Source: Acidovorax sp. A1169 (GTDB lineage: Bacteria > Pseudomonadota > Gammaproteobacteria > Burkholderiales > Burkholderiaceae_C). From it: a stretch of 64,000 nucleotides of DNA. Every line of letters starts with the position of its first letter. Position 1 is the first letter of the stretch. The notes under the pieces are model-generated. The model saw nothing but the letters and a program-made list of their open reading frames with translations, was not told where the DNA came from and made no database searches. The stretch lies in assembly GCF_030704685.1 (NCBI RefSeq), contig NZ_JAUZDX010000007.1:186001-250000 (forward strand). The letters run 5' to 3'. Shown piece by piece: positions 28,663 to 37,010 of this stretch. The translations under genes were made by a program, and so were the position numbers.

Positions 28663-28687
28663 GCCCGCCACCCCTGCGGGCTTTTTT
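28663..28687 (+). terminator. Rho-independent terminator after the truncated tail
   Basis: GCCCGC and GCGGGC pair around a 7-base loop and are followed by six T. It lies 33 bases after the stop of the truncated frame, as if it once ended a complete gene. Confidence 0.85.
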
Positions 28688-28708
28688 GTACCCAGGCCCC
28701 GATCCATC

Positions 28709-28945
28709 TGTGGATAACCATGGGTACGGTTACCGAACAACCCATTGGTTATCCACAGAACTTCGGACTGGACGAAAGTTGTTGTCATCCGACCGCAAAG
28801 TTCAACCCCGTCCTGCCACAGGGTTTGAAGCCACGCAAGTGCGCGCCAGCATTGGGAAAAATGGGCTTGTCCACAAAACAGCCCCTGCTCTACTACTACT
28901 GCTATTGATTTATAGAGCTATTAAAGAATAACAAGCAAAACCCGA
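28709..28945 (+). other. origin-like unwinding module A: three DnaA boxes, DnaA-trio tract, AT-rich DNA
   Basis: DnaA boxes: TGTGGATAA at 28709-28717 (TTATCCACA on the minus strand, exact consensus), TTATCCACA at 28749-28757 (plus), TTGTCCACA at 28867-28875 (plus). A CTA-repeat tract (CTACTACTACTGCTATTG) starts at 28890, 23 bases after the start of the last box, and runs into AT-rich DNA (ATTTATAGAGCTATTAAAG). The first two boxes end a near-perfect inverted repeat with 17/18-base arms. Box, short GC spacer, CTA trinucleotides and AT-rich DNA is the order of the bacterial origin basal unwinding system. No gene covers this stretch. Confidence 0.72.
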
Positions 28946-29252
28946 TGCAGGGCCCGTCGACCGACCTGGAGCCTGTTCTACCCACAGGGCAACGCACCTG
29001 GCACCCCGAGGGAAGAAAGAGCTGCCCGTGCCCTTCACAGCCGCAGAGGGCCCCTTCCTTGCACACGGCAGGCCCAAGGGCAGCTGCAAGGGCCAGGTTG
29101 GCTTGCGGAGGCACGCCTGGCTGAACAGGAGGCCGCGCAGGGTCCGGCAAGCCATCGCCAGGCTGCAGGCGACCCTGAAGGGGTGCAAGGAGCCGCTCCC
29201 CCGGGAGAAAAGCCCGCCTGCGCAGTGACTTCTCCACTTATCTGCCGGTCCT
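28946..29252. other. spacer between the two origin-like modules
   Basis: About 300 bases without a credible gene. It is GC-richer than the modules; short frames in it lack ribosome sites and family features. No DnaA box of good quality was seen. Confidence 0.5.
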
Positions 29253-29482
29253 TGTGCATAACTTTGGGGGAATTGCTGGCACAACTGCCCGGTTGTCCAC
29301 AGCGAAAGGCGATTCCCGGTTGTTGTCCCCGTTGGCGCGACAGCAGGAACCGCGTGCGGCACACAGGGTTCAGCGCCACGCAAGTGCTTGCCAGGACAGG
29401 GAAAAATGTACTTGTCCACAAAAAATGCCGCGCTCTACTACTACGACTATGTATTTATAAAGACTATAAGAAGAAGACAGGG
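29253..29482 (+). other. origin-like unwinding module B: diverged copy of module A
   Basis: DnaA boxes: TGTGCATAA at 29253-29261 (minus-strand TTATGCACA), TTGTCCACA at 29293-29301 and TTGTCCACA at 29412-29420. Box-to-box distances are 40 and 119 bases, against 40 and 118 in module A. CTACTACTACGACTATG starts at 29435, again 23 bases after the start of the last box, then GTATTTATAAAGACTATAAG. Flanking blocks such as GCCACGCAAGTGC and GGGAAAAATG are shared with module A (28831 and 28854 regions), so this is a duplication that has diverged. Confidence 0.72.
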
Positions 29483-29561
29483 AACAACATCCCTCGCCCC
29501 GCATGCGCCTTTCTGCCCAAGCCACGCGCCTCCCATGCAGGGAGAACACGGTGCGCTGGCG

Positions 29562-29587
29562 AAAAAAAACCGCAGGGGGTGCTGCGG
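29562..29587 (-). terminator. Rho-independent terminator of the GGDEF/EAL gene
   Basis: On the minus strand CCGCAG, loop CACCCC, CTGCGG and eight T. It lies 68 bases beyond the stop at 29655. Confidence 0.9.
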
Positions 29588-29654
29588 CCGGGTTCAGGAG
29601 AAATGCGCCGTGGTCTGCGCAAATGGGGCCGCCGGAGCGCCACCATGCTGCCCT

Positions 29655-32600
29655 TTACGGGGGCGGACTGCGCAGGAAGGCCTCCAGCGCGTCCACAGGG
29701 AGGGGTCGGCTGAAGAGGTAGCCCTGGTAGAGCTGGCAGCCTGCGCGGGCCAGCAGCTCGCGCTGCTCGGCGGTTTCCACGCCTTCGGCGATGACTTCCA
29801 GGCCCAGGCTGCGCGACAGGCCGATGATGGTGTCCACGATGGCGGCGTCGTTCGGGTCGGTGAGCAGGTCGCGCACGAAGCTCTGGTCGATCTTGAGCTG
29901 GTCCAGCGGCATGCGCTTCAGGTAGCTCAGGCTCGAATAGCCGGTGCCGAAGTCGTCCAGCGAGAAACCCACCCCGTAGGAGCGCAGCGCCGCCATGGTG
30001 GCGATGGTGGTTTCCATGTCTTCCACCAGCAGGCTCTCGGTCAGCTCCAGCTTGAGCAGGCCCGAGGGCGCCCCCGTGATGGCCAGCACCCGGGCCACGT
30101 CGTCGACGAAGCTCGCATGCCGGAACTGGCGTGAGCTCACGTTGACGGCCACGGTCAGGTGGCTCAGGGCCGGGTCGTCCTGCCAGCTCGCCAGGAGCTT
30201 GCACGCGGTGTGCAGCACCCAGCGGCCCAGCGGCAGGATCAGGCCGGTTTCCTCGGCCAGCGGGATGAACTGCGCCGGCGAGACCATGCCGCGCTGGGGG
30301 TGGGCCCAGCGCAGCAGCGCCTCCACCCCCACCACCAGACCCGACTGGCGCACCTGGGGCTGGAAGTGCAGCAGAAACTCATCCTGCGCCAGGGCCGAGC
30401 GCAGGTCGGTCTCCAGCGAGGCGCGCTCGGTCACCACGGCCTGCATCTGCGGGTCGAAAAAGCGCAGCGTGTTGCGGCCCGCCGTCTTGGCCTGGTACAT
30501 GGCCAGGTCGGCCTGCTTGAGCAGCTCGCCCACGCTGGTCTGCTCGCTGGTGAAAGGGGCCACGCCGATGCTCGGCGTGCTGCGGTACTGGTAGCCCGCC
30601 AGGGCATAGGGCATGGCCAGCGTGGCCAGGATCTTCTCGCCCACCGAGCGCGCATGCAGCACCAGCTCGTCGGGCCGGACGCTCAGCTCCTCGAGCATCA
30701 CTACGAACTCGTCGCCGCCCAGGCGGGCCACGGTGTCCACGGCGCGCACGCAGGTGTTCAGGCGCTGCGCCACCTGCTGCAGCAGCATGTCGCCCTGGTC
30801 ATGGCCCAGGGTGTCGTTCAGGGTCTTGAAGTTGTCCAGGTCGATGAACAGCAGCGCCCCGCCCTGCTGGTGCCGCCGGGCACTGGCCAGCGCCTGGTGC
30901 ATGCGGTCCATCAGCAGCATGCGGTTGGGCAGCCCGGTGAGGGGGTCGTAGAACGCCAGGCGCTGGATCTCGCGTTCGGTGGCCTTGCGCTGGCGGATGT
31001 CGGTGTTGATGGCCAGGATGGAATGCGGCTGGCCGTTGTCGCCGCGCACCAGGGTCCATCGGCCCTCCACATCGATGGAACTGCCATCGCGGTGCTGCTG
31101 CACGATCTCGCCGGTCCACTCCCCATGCTCCAGCGTGGCCTGGGTGGCCCGGCGAAAGTGCGTGGGGTCTTCGTACAGCAGGGTCTCGATCGACTGGCCC
31201 AGCACCTGCAGCTTCGACCAGCCATACAGGCGCTCGGCACTCAGGTTCCAGAAGATGATGCGGTGCTCCAGGTCGCGCACGATGATCGCGTCCTGCGCCT
31301 TGTCCAGCAGCGAGGCCTGGTGGCGGATGCGTGCGTCCGCCACCTGGCGCTCGATCTCGGCCGAGGCGCGCGCCGCAAAGATCTGCAGCGTGGAGATGAC
31401 GAAATTCGGGTCGGCGATGGCATTGCGGAACAGCACGAACACCAGGCCCACCACCTCGCCGTCGGCGTTGCACAGCTGCTGTCCGGCGTAACCCCGGGCC
31501 TGCACCATGCGCAGCACGGGCGCATCCGGGTACAGCTGCTGCACCCCGTCGGTCACCACGAACTGGCGCTGGTCCAGCAGCTGCAGGCTGGGCGTACCTT
31601 CCAGCGCGTAGTCGGTGGGCGCGAGGAACTGGCCGTCGAGCACGGCCGCCAGCGTGCTCACGCGCGGTGGCTGGTCATGGTACTGCGGCAGCAGACGCAC
31701 CACGCAGCCGCCCTGTGCATCCAGGGCCTCGGCCATGTTGCGCACCAGCTGCTCGAAGAATTCCGTGCCCGTGCTGGCCGATACGGCCGCCGCGACCTTG
31801 AGCACCGAGGCCTGCAGCCGCTGCTGCGCCTTCTGGGTGCGCAGGCTGTTGATGCCAAAGGCCAGGTCATTGGCCAGTTCCTGCAGCAACCCGGTCTCTT
31901 CGGTGCTGATCTGCAGGACATCGGGTGCGTACAGGTACAGCAGGCCGAAGGTGCGGTCGCGGTCGCGCAGCGGCAGGCAGATCACGGCGTGAAAACCGTG
32001 GTCCAGCATGCGCTCGGTCCAGTCCACGAAGTGGCTTTCCTGGCGGATGTCCTGCACGATCACGGGTTTTCCCGAGCGCACGGCGCGGCCCGCCGGGCCG
32101 CGTCCGTAGGCGTCGTCTTCCGACCAGCTCAGGTGCAGCGCTTCCAGGTAGTGGTTGTTGTAGCCCGCATGGGCCACCGGTTCGATGGACTTGCGCTCAT
32201 CGTCGCGCGCAAAACCCACCCAGCCCATGCGGTAGCCGCCAATGTCCACCGCTATCTGGCAGATGGCCTGCAGCAAGGTGGCCTCGGAGGTGGCGCGCAC
32301 CAGGGTCTCGTTGCAGGCGCTCAGCAGGCGCTGGGCCCGGCCCATGCGGGCCAGTTCGGCCTCGTTGCGCACGCGCTCGGTCACGTCGGAGGCCAGGACC
32401 TGGCGCGCCCCCACGCCGTTGAAATCGGTGTTGCCCGCCGTGATCTCCATGTCGATCAGGCTGCCGTCCTTGCGCACATGGCGGCGCACCTTGGGCAGGC
32501 TGCGCTGCTGCGGGTCGATGGCGCGCAGCCGGCGCTCGGCAGTTGCGCGGTGCTGCGCGGGCCACAGGTCCTGCATGTGCATGCGCAGCAGTTCCTTTTC

Positions 32601-34532
32601 GCTGTAGCCGTAGTGGTGCACCATGGCATGGTTCACGGCCAGCAGGCGCAGGCTGCCCCGGTCGTACACCCACATGGGCTGAGGGTGTTCGTCGAACAGC
32701 ATGCGGTACTGCAGCTCCGAGGCATGCAGCTGCCCCGCCACGTGGCGCAGCTGCACCATGGCGCCGAGCGATTCGGCCAGGATCTCCAGGTGCGCCACGT
32801 CGCGCCGCGAAAAGGCATTGACCCGGTCCGACGTGACCGTGAGCGAGCCCACCACCACGTCCCCTGCGCGCAGCGGCGCAGCCATCACGGAGCGCACGCC
32901 ACGGCGGTGGACCATGGACAGCATGTCCCAGCCCTCGCCGTCGGTGTCGTTGCAGAGCACCGTGCGGCCTTGCTGGAGCGAGGGCCAGAGAATGCATTCA
33001 TCCACCGCCAGCAGGTGGCCCTCGGGCCGCACCATGTCACCGGCCGAGGCCTTGGCCGCCAGGTGCCGGCCCTCGAGCAATTCCACCATGGCGCCGCGGG
33101 CGCCGGTCTGGCGCTTCACCGCCTCGGCCACCATGTGCAGCACGTCGGCCAGCGGCATGTCCAGCGAGGAGATGCGCTGCTGCAGGTGCAACAGCTCGGC
33201 ATGGTTGCGGGTGTCGCGCTGGGCTTCGAGTTCGACCGCTTTCTGCGCGCTGTGGTCGGCCATGCCGCCGACCATGCGCACGGCGCGCCCGCTGCTGTCG
33301 CGGATCAGGAAGCCGCGGTCGAGCACCCAGGCATAACTGCCGTCCTGGCGGCGAAAGCGGTAGGCGTCCGACCAGTGGCTGTCGGTTCCGTCGATGGCCG
33401 CGTGGATGCCTTTGAGCACCGCTTCGCTGTCCTCGGGATGCAGCCGCAGCGTCCAGGAGGTGCTGTCCGGCGGCAACTGGTCGAGCGGCACGCCGAACAG
33501 GCTCTGCATGCCCTCGTTCCACCACATGGCGTCGGTGGTGAGGTTCCAGTCCCAGATCGCATCGGCCGTGGCGCGCGAGACGAGCTGGAAGCGTTCTTCG
33601 CTGCGCTGCAGCGCCAGGTCGGCCTGGTGGCGCGCCGAGATGTCCTGGAAGGCCCCCTGGATGCGCACGACCCGGCCCTGCGCATCCCGCACCGCCTGGC
33701 CGGCGGTGCGCACCCAACAATGCCGGTCCCCCGGCATGACGACTTCGGCCTCCAGGTCGAAGGGGGTACCGTGCCGCAGGCAGGCCCTGAACGCATTGCG
33801 CAAGGCGCTGCGGTACGGTGGCGTGTAGAGGTCCAGGATCTGGCCCACGGCACCCACCCGCCGGTTCAGCCCGTAAGTGGCAGCAATCTCTTGCGACCAG
33901 CTCAGCCGCATGCTGGGCAGCTCCACGATCCAGCCGCCCACCTGTGCGATGCGGCCGGCCACGCGCAGCGTTTCTGCCTGCTCCACCAGCTCGTCGTGCA
34001 TGCGGTCGCGCTGCTCCACCAACTGTGCCAGCAGGCGCTGCTGGCGGCGCAGCTCCAGCTGCACCATGGCCTGCTCGGCCAGCACCGTGAGGCCATCGAG
34101 CTGCTCGGCCTCCAGGCGGCGTGCACGGGTGTCCAGCACCGCCAGCGTACCCAGGGCAAAGCCTTCGCCATTGACCAGCGGAACACAGGCGTAAAAGCGG
34201 ATATGCGGGCTGCCGGTCACCAGCGGGTTGTGCGAGAACACCGGGTGCGCGCTGGCATCGTCCACCACCACCGGGTCCTTGCTGCCGTTCAGTGCGTGGG
34301 CGCAGAAGGCAACCGCGCGGTCGGTCTCCTGGAACGGGATGCCCACGGCCGCCTTGAACCACTGGCGCTCGCTGTCCACGAAATTGACCACCGCCATCGG
34401 TGTCCGGCAGATGCGTGACGCCAGAACGGCCAGCTTGTTGAAGGCGTCCTCGGACGGCGTGTCCAGGATGGCATAGGACTGCAGTGCATGGAGCCGCGCA
34501 GCCTCAGCGGTGGCGTGCTCTGGATGCTGCAT
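29655..34532 (-). CDS. multi-sensor GAF/PAS diguanylate cyclase-phosphodiesterase (GGDEF-EAL)
   Basis: A 1625-residue protein without obvious membrane helices. By pattern: GAF (about 1-170, VAFCAHALNG and PLVNGEGFALGTLAVLD), two PAS (about 195-435), GAF (about 450-615), PAS (about 625-745), two further GAF regions (about 750-1080), PAS (about 1090-1195), GGDEF (about 1195-1355; intact catalytic GGDEF at 1272-1276) and EAL (about 1375-1620; EALLRW, ELTES, DDFGTGYSS and IAEGVE present). Both c-di-GMP synthesis and breakdown motifs appear intact, so sensors may switch the balance. The MQHPEHATAEAARL start fits GAF-first proteins. A c-di-GMP-type riboswitch lies 23 kb away. Confidence 0.93.
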   Translation of the reverse strand: MQHPEHATAEAARLHALQSYAILDTPSEDAFNKLAVLASRICRTPMAVVNFVDSERQWFKAAVGIPFQETDRAVAFCAHALNGSKDPVVVDDASAHPVFSHNPLVTGSPHIRFYACVPLVNGEGFALGTLAVLDTRARRLEAEQLDGLTVLAEQAMVQLELRRQQRLLAQLVEQRDRMHDELVEQAETLRVAGRIAQVGGWIVELPSMRLSWSQEIAATYGLNRRVGAVGQILDLYTPPYRSALRNAFRACLRHGTPFDLEAEVVMPGDRHCWVRTAGQAVRDAQGRVVRIQGAFQDISARHQADLALQRSEERFQLVSRATADAIWDWNLTTDAMWWNEGMQSLFGVPLDQLPPDSTSWTLRLHPEDSEAVLKGIHAAIDGTDSHWSDAYRFRRQDGSYAWVLDRGFLIRDSSGRAVRMVGGMADHSAQKAVELEAQRDTRNHAELLHLQQRISSLDMPLADVLHMVAEAVKRQTGARGAMVELLEGRHLAAKASAGDMVRPEGHLLAVDECILWPSLQQGRTVLCNDTDGEGWDMLSMVHRRGVRSVMAAPLRAGDVVVGSLTVTSDRVNAFSRRDVAHLEILAESLGAMVQLRHVAGQLHASELQYRMLFDEHPQPMWVYDRGSLRLLAVNHAMVHHYGYSEKELLRMHMQDLWPAQHRATAERRLRAIDPQQRSLPKVRRHVRKDGSLIDMEITAGNTDFNGVGARQVLASDVTERVRNEAELARMGRAQRLLSACNETLVRATSEATLLQAICQIAVDIGGYRMGWVGFARDDERKSIEPVAHAGYNNHYLEALHLSWSEDDAYGRGPAGRAVRSGKPVIVQDIRQESHFVDWTERMLDHGFHAVICLPLRDRDRTFGLLYLYAPDVLQISTEETGLLQELANDLAFGINSLRTQKAQQRLQASVLKVAAAVSASTGTEFFEQLVRNMAEALDAQGGCVVRLLPQYHDQPPRVSTLAAVLDGQFLAPTDYALEGTPSLQLLDQRQFVVTDGVQQLYPDAPVLRMVQARGYAGQQLCNADGEVVGLVFVLFRNAIADPNFVISTLQIFAARASAEIERQVADARIRHQASLLDKAQDAIIVRDLEHRIIFWNLSAERLYGWSKLQVLGQSIETLLYEDPTHFRRATQATLEHGEWTGEIVQQHRDGSSIDVEGRWTLVRGDNGQPHSILAINTDIRQRKATEREIQRLAFYDPLTGLPNRMLLMDRMHQALASARRHQQGGALLFIDLDNFKTLNDTLGHDQGDMLLQQVAQRLNTCVRAVDTVARLGGDEFVVMLEELSVRPDELVLHARSVGEKILATLAMPYALAGYQYRSTPSIGVAPFTSEQTSVGELLKQADLAMYQAKTAGRNTLRFFDPQMQAVVTERASLETDLRSALAQDEFLLHFQPQVRQSGLVVGVEALLRWAHPQRGMVSPAQFIPLAEETGLILPLGRWVLHTACKLLASWQDDPALSHLTVAVNVSSRQFRHASFVDDVARVLAITGAPSGLLKLELTESLLVEDMETTIATMAALRSYGVGFSLDDFGTGYSSLSYLKRMPLDQLKIDQSFVRDLLTDPNDAAIVDTIIGLSRSLGLEVIAEGVETAEQRELLARAGCQLYQGYLFSRPLPVDALEAFLRSPPP

Positions 34533-34862
34533 GGTCAGTCGCGCAAGGTGCCGCTCGGGCCGTGCGTGTCCGGGCGTCGGTGACACGTTCTTGCGGGGAG
34601 CGGTATAGCCAGCATGGAAAGAGGAGCCCGGACCGGAGTCGATGGTGAAAAAGGGAGGCAAAAGTTGCAGCAAAACACACCCCGTCTGTGTCGGGGGGCC
34701 AGATGACCGTTTCTAGACGCAAACCGTGGTTGCTGCAACCTTAAAAAAGCAATCCTACACCGGGAAGCGCCTGCACCCTGTCGGCCCTAACCCGCACTGC
34801 GGGCGGTGTGGCAGTCGCGCATGCAACCTTCGTGCAGGGCGAGGCTTGCTAGCCTTGCCGCC
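34533..34862. other. divergent intergenic region with repeated TTGCWGCAA palindromes
   Basis: A 330-base space between the GGDEF/EAL gene and a merR gene. It has two copies of a 9-base palindrome, TTGCAGCAA (34665-34673) and TTGCTGCAA (34730-34738, within the longer GGTTGCTGCAACC). They could bind a regulator of the GGDEF/EAL gene; nothing coding is seen. Confidence 0.45.
34822..34852 (+). promoter_or_regulatory. MerR-type promoter, 19-bp spacer
   Basis: A weak -35 TGCAAC (34822-34827) and -10 TGCTAG (34847-34852) are separated by 19 bases, with an imperfect ACCTTCG/CGAGGCT dyad in the spacer. This is the geometry of autoregulated merR genes. The -10 is only 10 bases from the merR ATG. Confidence 0.5.
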
Positions 34863-35318
34863 ATGCAGATTTCCGAACTCGCCCGCCGCACCTCGGTCTC
34901 GGTACATGCCCTGCGGCACTACGAAAGCGAGGGCCTGCTGCATCCCGGGCGCCGTGCCAACGGCTACCGCGACTATGCCGAGGGCACCGAGCGCGAGGTG
35001 GTCTTCATCGCCATGTCGCGCCAGCTGGGCTTTGCGCTGCCGCGCATTGCCGAGCACCTGGCGGACTTTCGCAGCGGCCGTCTCACCATCACCGCCATGG
35101 TGCAGGCCCTGCACCAGCGGGCGCAGGAGCTCGCGGACCAGGCGGCCCTGCTGCAGGCCCAGCGCCAGACGGTGCTGGACCACATCGCCTGGCTGCAAGC
35201 CAGGGAACCTGCCGCCAAGACCCCCAACCCGGCGCCGCCCCCCTGGCCGCGCGTGCGCAAGCGCCCGCTGGCCCCGGCCAGTTCCCTCAGCCCCCGTGTC
35301 TTCAGGAGAAAACCATGA
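34863..35318 (+). CDS. MerR-family transcriptional regulator
   Basis: A 151-residue regulator with an N-terminal MerR winged HTH (MQISELARRTSVSVHALRHY, then NGYRDY) and a coiled-coil region (about 75-120). It lacks the Cys pair of metal sensors; the C-terminal 35 residues are Pro-rich. In sequence it resembles MerR proteins of organic stress or drug sensing. It overlaps the following thioesterase gene by four bases (ATGA), so they form a two-gene operon, probably autoregulated. Confidence 0.9.
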   Translation: MQISELARRTSVSVHALRHYESEGLLHPGRRANGYRDYAEGTEREVVFIAMSRQLGFALPRIAEHLADFRSGRLTITAMVQALHQRAQELADQAALLQAQRQTVLDHIAWLQAREPAAKTPNPAPPPWPRVRKRPLAPASSLSPRVFRRKP

Positions 35319-35779
35319 CCCCACACGCCCCTGATTCTTCCGCGCTGCTCCAGGCCCATGTGCTGGCCATGCCGATTGCGCAAACCCTGGGCCTGCGCTT
35401 CACCCGCGTGGCCCACGGCCAGGTGGAGCTGGAGATGCCCGTGCAGGAATCCCTGTGTTTCCGCCCAGGGCAGCTGCAGGCCACCGCCATCTTCGCGCTG
35501 GCCGATTTCGCCGCCGTCACGGCCGCGGGCAGCACCCTGCCGGCCGGCTGGACGAATGCCACCGTGGATGCGCACGTGAAGCTGCTGGCCCCGGCCCGTG
35601 GCACCTGCCTGCGCGCCAGGGGCCGCGTGGTGGACGCGGGCCGTACGCTCACCGTCTGCGCGGCGGATGTCTATGCCGTCGCAGAGTCGGGTGACGAAAC
35701 GCTGTGCGCCACGCTGCTGGCCACTGCGCGCAATGTGGAGGGTGCGCCGGCGCGCCCTGCGCGTGAAGCCCTGTCCTGA
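35315..35779 (+). CDS. PaaI-family thioesterase (hotdog fold)
   Basis: A 154-residue hotdog-fold protein. The LGLRFTRVAHGQVELEMPV opening, the central GQLQATAIFALADFAAVTAA helix and a C-terminal beta meander are typical of PaaI/YiiD-like acyl-CoA thioesterases (also DUF4442-like forms). The usual catalytic Asp/Glu in the central helix may be the Asp of LADFA. The physiological acyl-CoA is unknown. It is coupled to the merR gene by a four-base overlap; the convergent aroG stop lies two bases after its stop. Confidence 0.85.
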   Translation: MTPHAPDSSALLQAHVLAMPIAQTLGLRFTRVAHGQVELEMPVQESLCFRPGQLQATAIFALADFAAVTAAGSTLPAGWTNATVDAHVKLLAPARGTCLRARGRVVDAGRTLTVCAADVYAVAESGDETLCATLLATARNVEGAPARPAREALS

Positions 35780-35780
35780 A

Positions 35781-36902
35781 TCAGTCCTTGCGTGCGCGGC
35801 GTGCACGCACGGCCTGTGCCAGGCCTTCGAGCACCGGCACGGTCTGCGCCAGGCTGATGCAGGCGTCCGTCACCGAGACGCCGTGCGCCAGCGGCTGGCC
35901 GGGAACGATGTCCTGGCGGCCTTCCTGCAGATGGCTTTCGACCATCAGGCCGGTGATGCGGGTGTCGCCTGCGGCGATCTGGCGTGCCACGTCCTCGGCC
36001 ACCGTGATCTGGCGCTGGTGCTGCTTGCTGCTGTTGGCGTGCGAGACGTCGATCATCACCTGTGGCCGCAGGCCGGCCGATTGCAGCATGGCGCAGGCCG
36101 CATCCACGTCGGCCGCACTGTAGTTGGGCTGCTTGCCGCCGCGCAGGATCACGTGGCAGTCGTTGTTGCCGCGCGTCTCGAAGATCGCGGCCTGGCCCAT
36201 CTTGGTCATGCCCATGAAGGCGTGTGCGGCGCTGGCGGCCTGGATGGCGTCGCTCGCCACCTTCACTCCGCCGTCGGTACCGTTCTTGAAGCCCACCGGG
36301 CACGACAGGCCGCTGGCCAGCTGCCGGTGGCTCTGGCTTTCCGTGGTGCGGGCGCCGATCGCGCCCCAGCTCACCAGGTCGCTGATGAACTGCGGGCTCA
36401 AAAGGTCCAGGAACTCCGTGCCCACCGGCAGGCCCAGCGCCAGCACGTCGAGCAGCAGCGCACGCGCCATCTCCAGCCCCTCGTTGATGGCAAAGCTGCC
36501 ATCGAGGTGCGGGTCGTTGATGTAGCCCTTCCAGCCCACGGTGGTGCGCGGCTTCTCGAAGTACACGCGCATCACCACCAACAGGTCGTCCGCAAGCGCA
36601 TCGGCCTGTGCCTTGAGCGCCCGTGCGTATTCCATGGCCTGGCCGTGGTCGTGGATGGAGCACGGCCCCACCACCACCACCAGCCGGTCGTCGTGCCCGT
36701 GCAGCACACGCGAGATCGCGGCACGGCTGGTTTCCACCAGCGTCTGCGCGGCCTCTGGCGCGGGCTGCCACTCCTGCAACAGGGCCGGGGTGATCAGCGG
36801 GCGCACGGCCTTGATGCGGGTGTCGTCGATGCGGGTCGTGTCGTGGGTGGACAGCGCGGTGGTCGCGGGGGCGGTGTGTACGTGGAGGGTCATGGGCGCC
36901 AT
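35781..36902 (-). CDS. aroG: 3-deoxy-7-phosphoheptulonate synthase (DAHP synthase, class I)
   Basis: A 373-residue enzyme joining phosphoenolpyruvate and erythrose 4-phosphate, the first step of aromatic amino-acid biosynthesis. Signatures include VVGPCSIHD (metal Cys), MRVYFEKPRTTVGWKGYIND and GLMVESHLQEGRQ. Length and sequence match the AroF/AroG/AroH family; the feedback amino acid cannot be read with confidence. AAGG lies upstream of the ATG at 36902; a second ATG at 36893 (MTLHV) is possible. It is a single gene, convergent with the thioesterase. Confidence 0.94.
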   Translation of the reverse strand: MAPMTLHVHTAPATTALSTHDTTRIDDTRIKAVRPLITPALLQEWQPAPEAAQTLVETSRAAISRVLHGHDDRLVVVVGPCSIHDHGQAMEYARALKAQADALADDLLVVMRVYFEKPRTTVGWKGYINDPHLDGSFAINEGLEMARALLLDVLALGLPVGTEFLDLLSPQFISDLVSWGAIGARTTESQSHRQLASGLSCPVGFKNGTDGGVKVASDAIQAASAAHAFMGMTKMGQAAIFETRGNNDCHVILRGGKQPNYSAADVDAACAMLQSAGLRPQVMIDVSHANSSKQHQRQITVAEDVARQIAAGDTRITGLMVESHLQEGRQDIVPGQPLAHGVSVTDACISLAQTVPVLEGLAQAVRARRARKD

Positions 36903-37010
36903 TTTCGCCTTGGATGCCGGAGGCTTTGCGCCAGGGTGCTGTCCTACAGCCTTTCACCCACGCCGCAGGTATACCTATAGCCAGTCCCACCCCCGTTCCC
37001 AGGAGTTTCC

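Noticed and set aside
28531..29460. Several 60-180 codon frames inside the origin-like region
   Set aside because: They lack ribosome sites and conserved features and run through the DnaA boxes and CTA tract; the region looks non-coding.
30159..34418. A 1419-codon plus-strand open frame antisense to the GGDEF/EAL gene
   Set aside because: No domains, low-complexity Gln/His/Val composition; the minus-strand gene carries GGDEF, EAL, GAF and PAS motifs.
34728..34740. GGTTGCTGCAACC considered as a terminator
   Set aside because: The loop would be three bases and the following bases are A-rich, with no gene ending nearby; an operator is more plausible.
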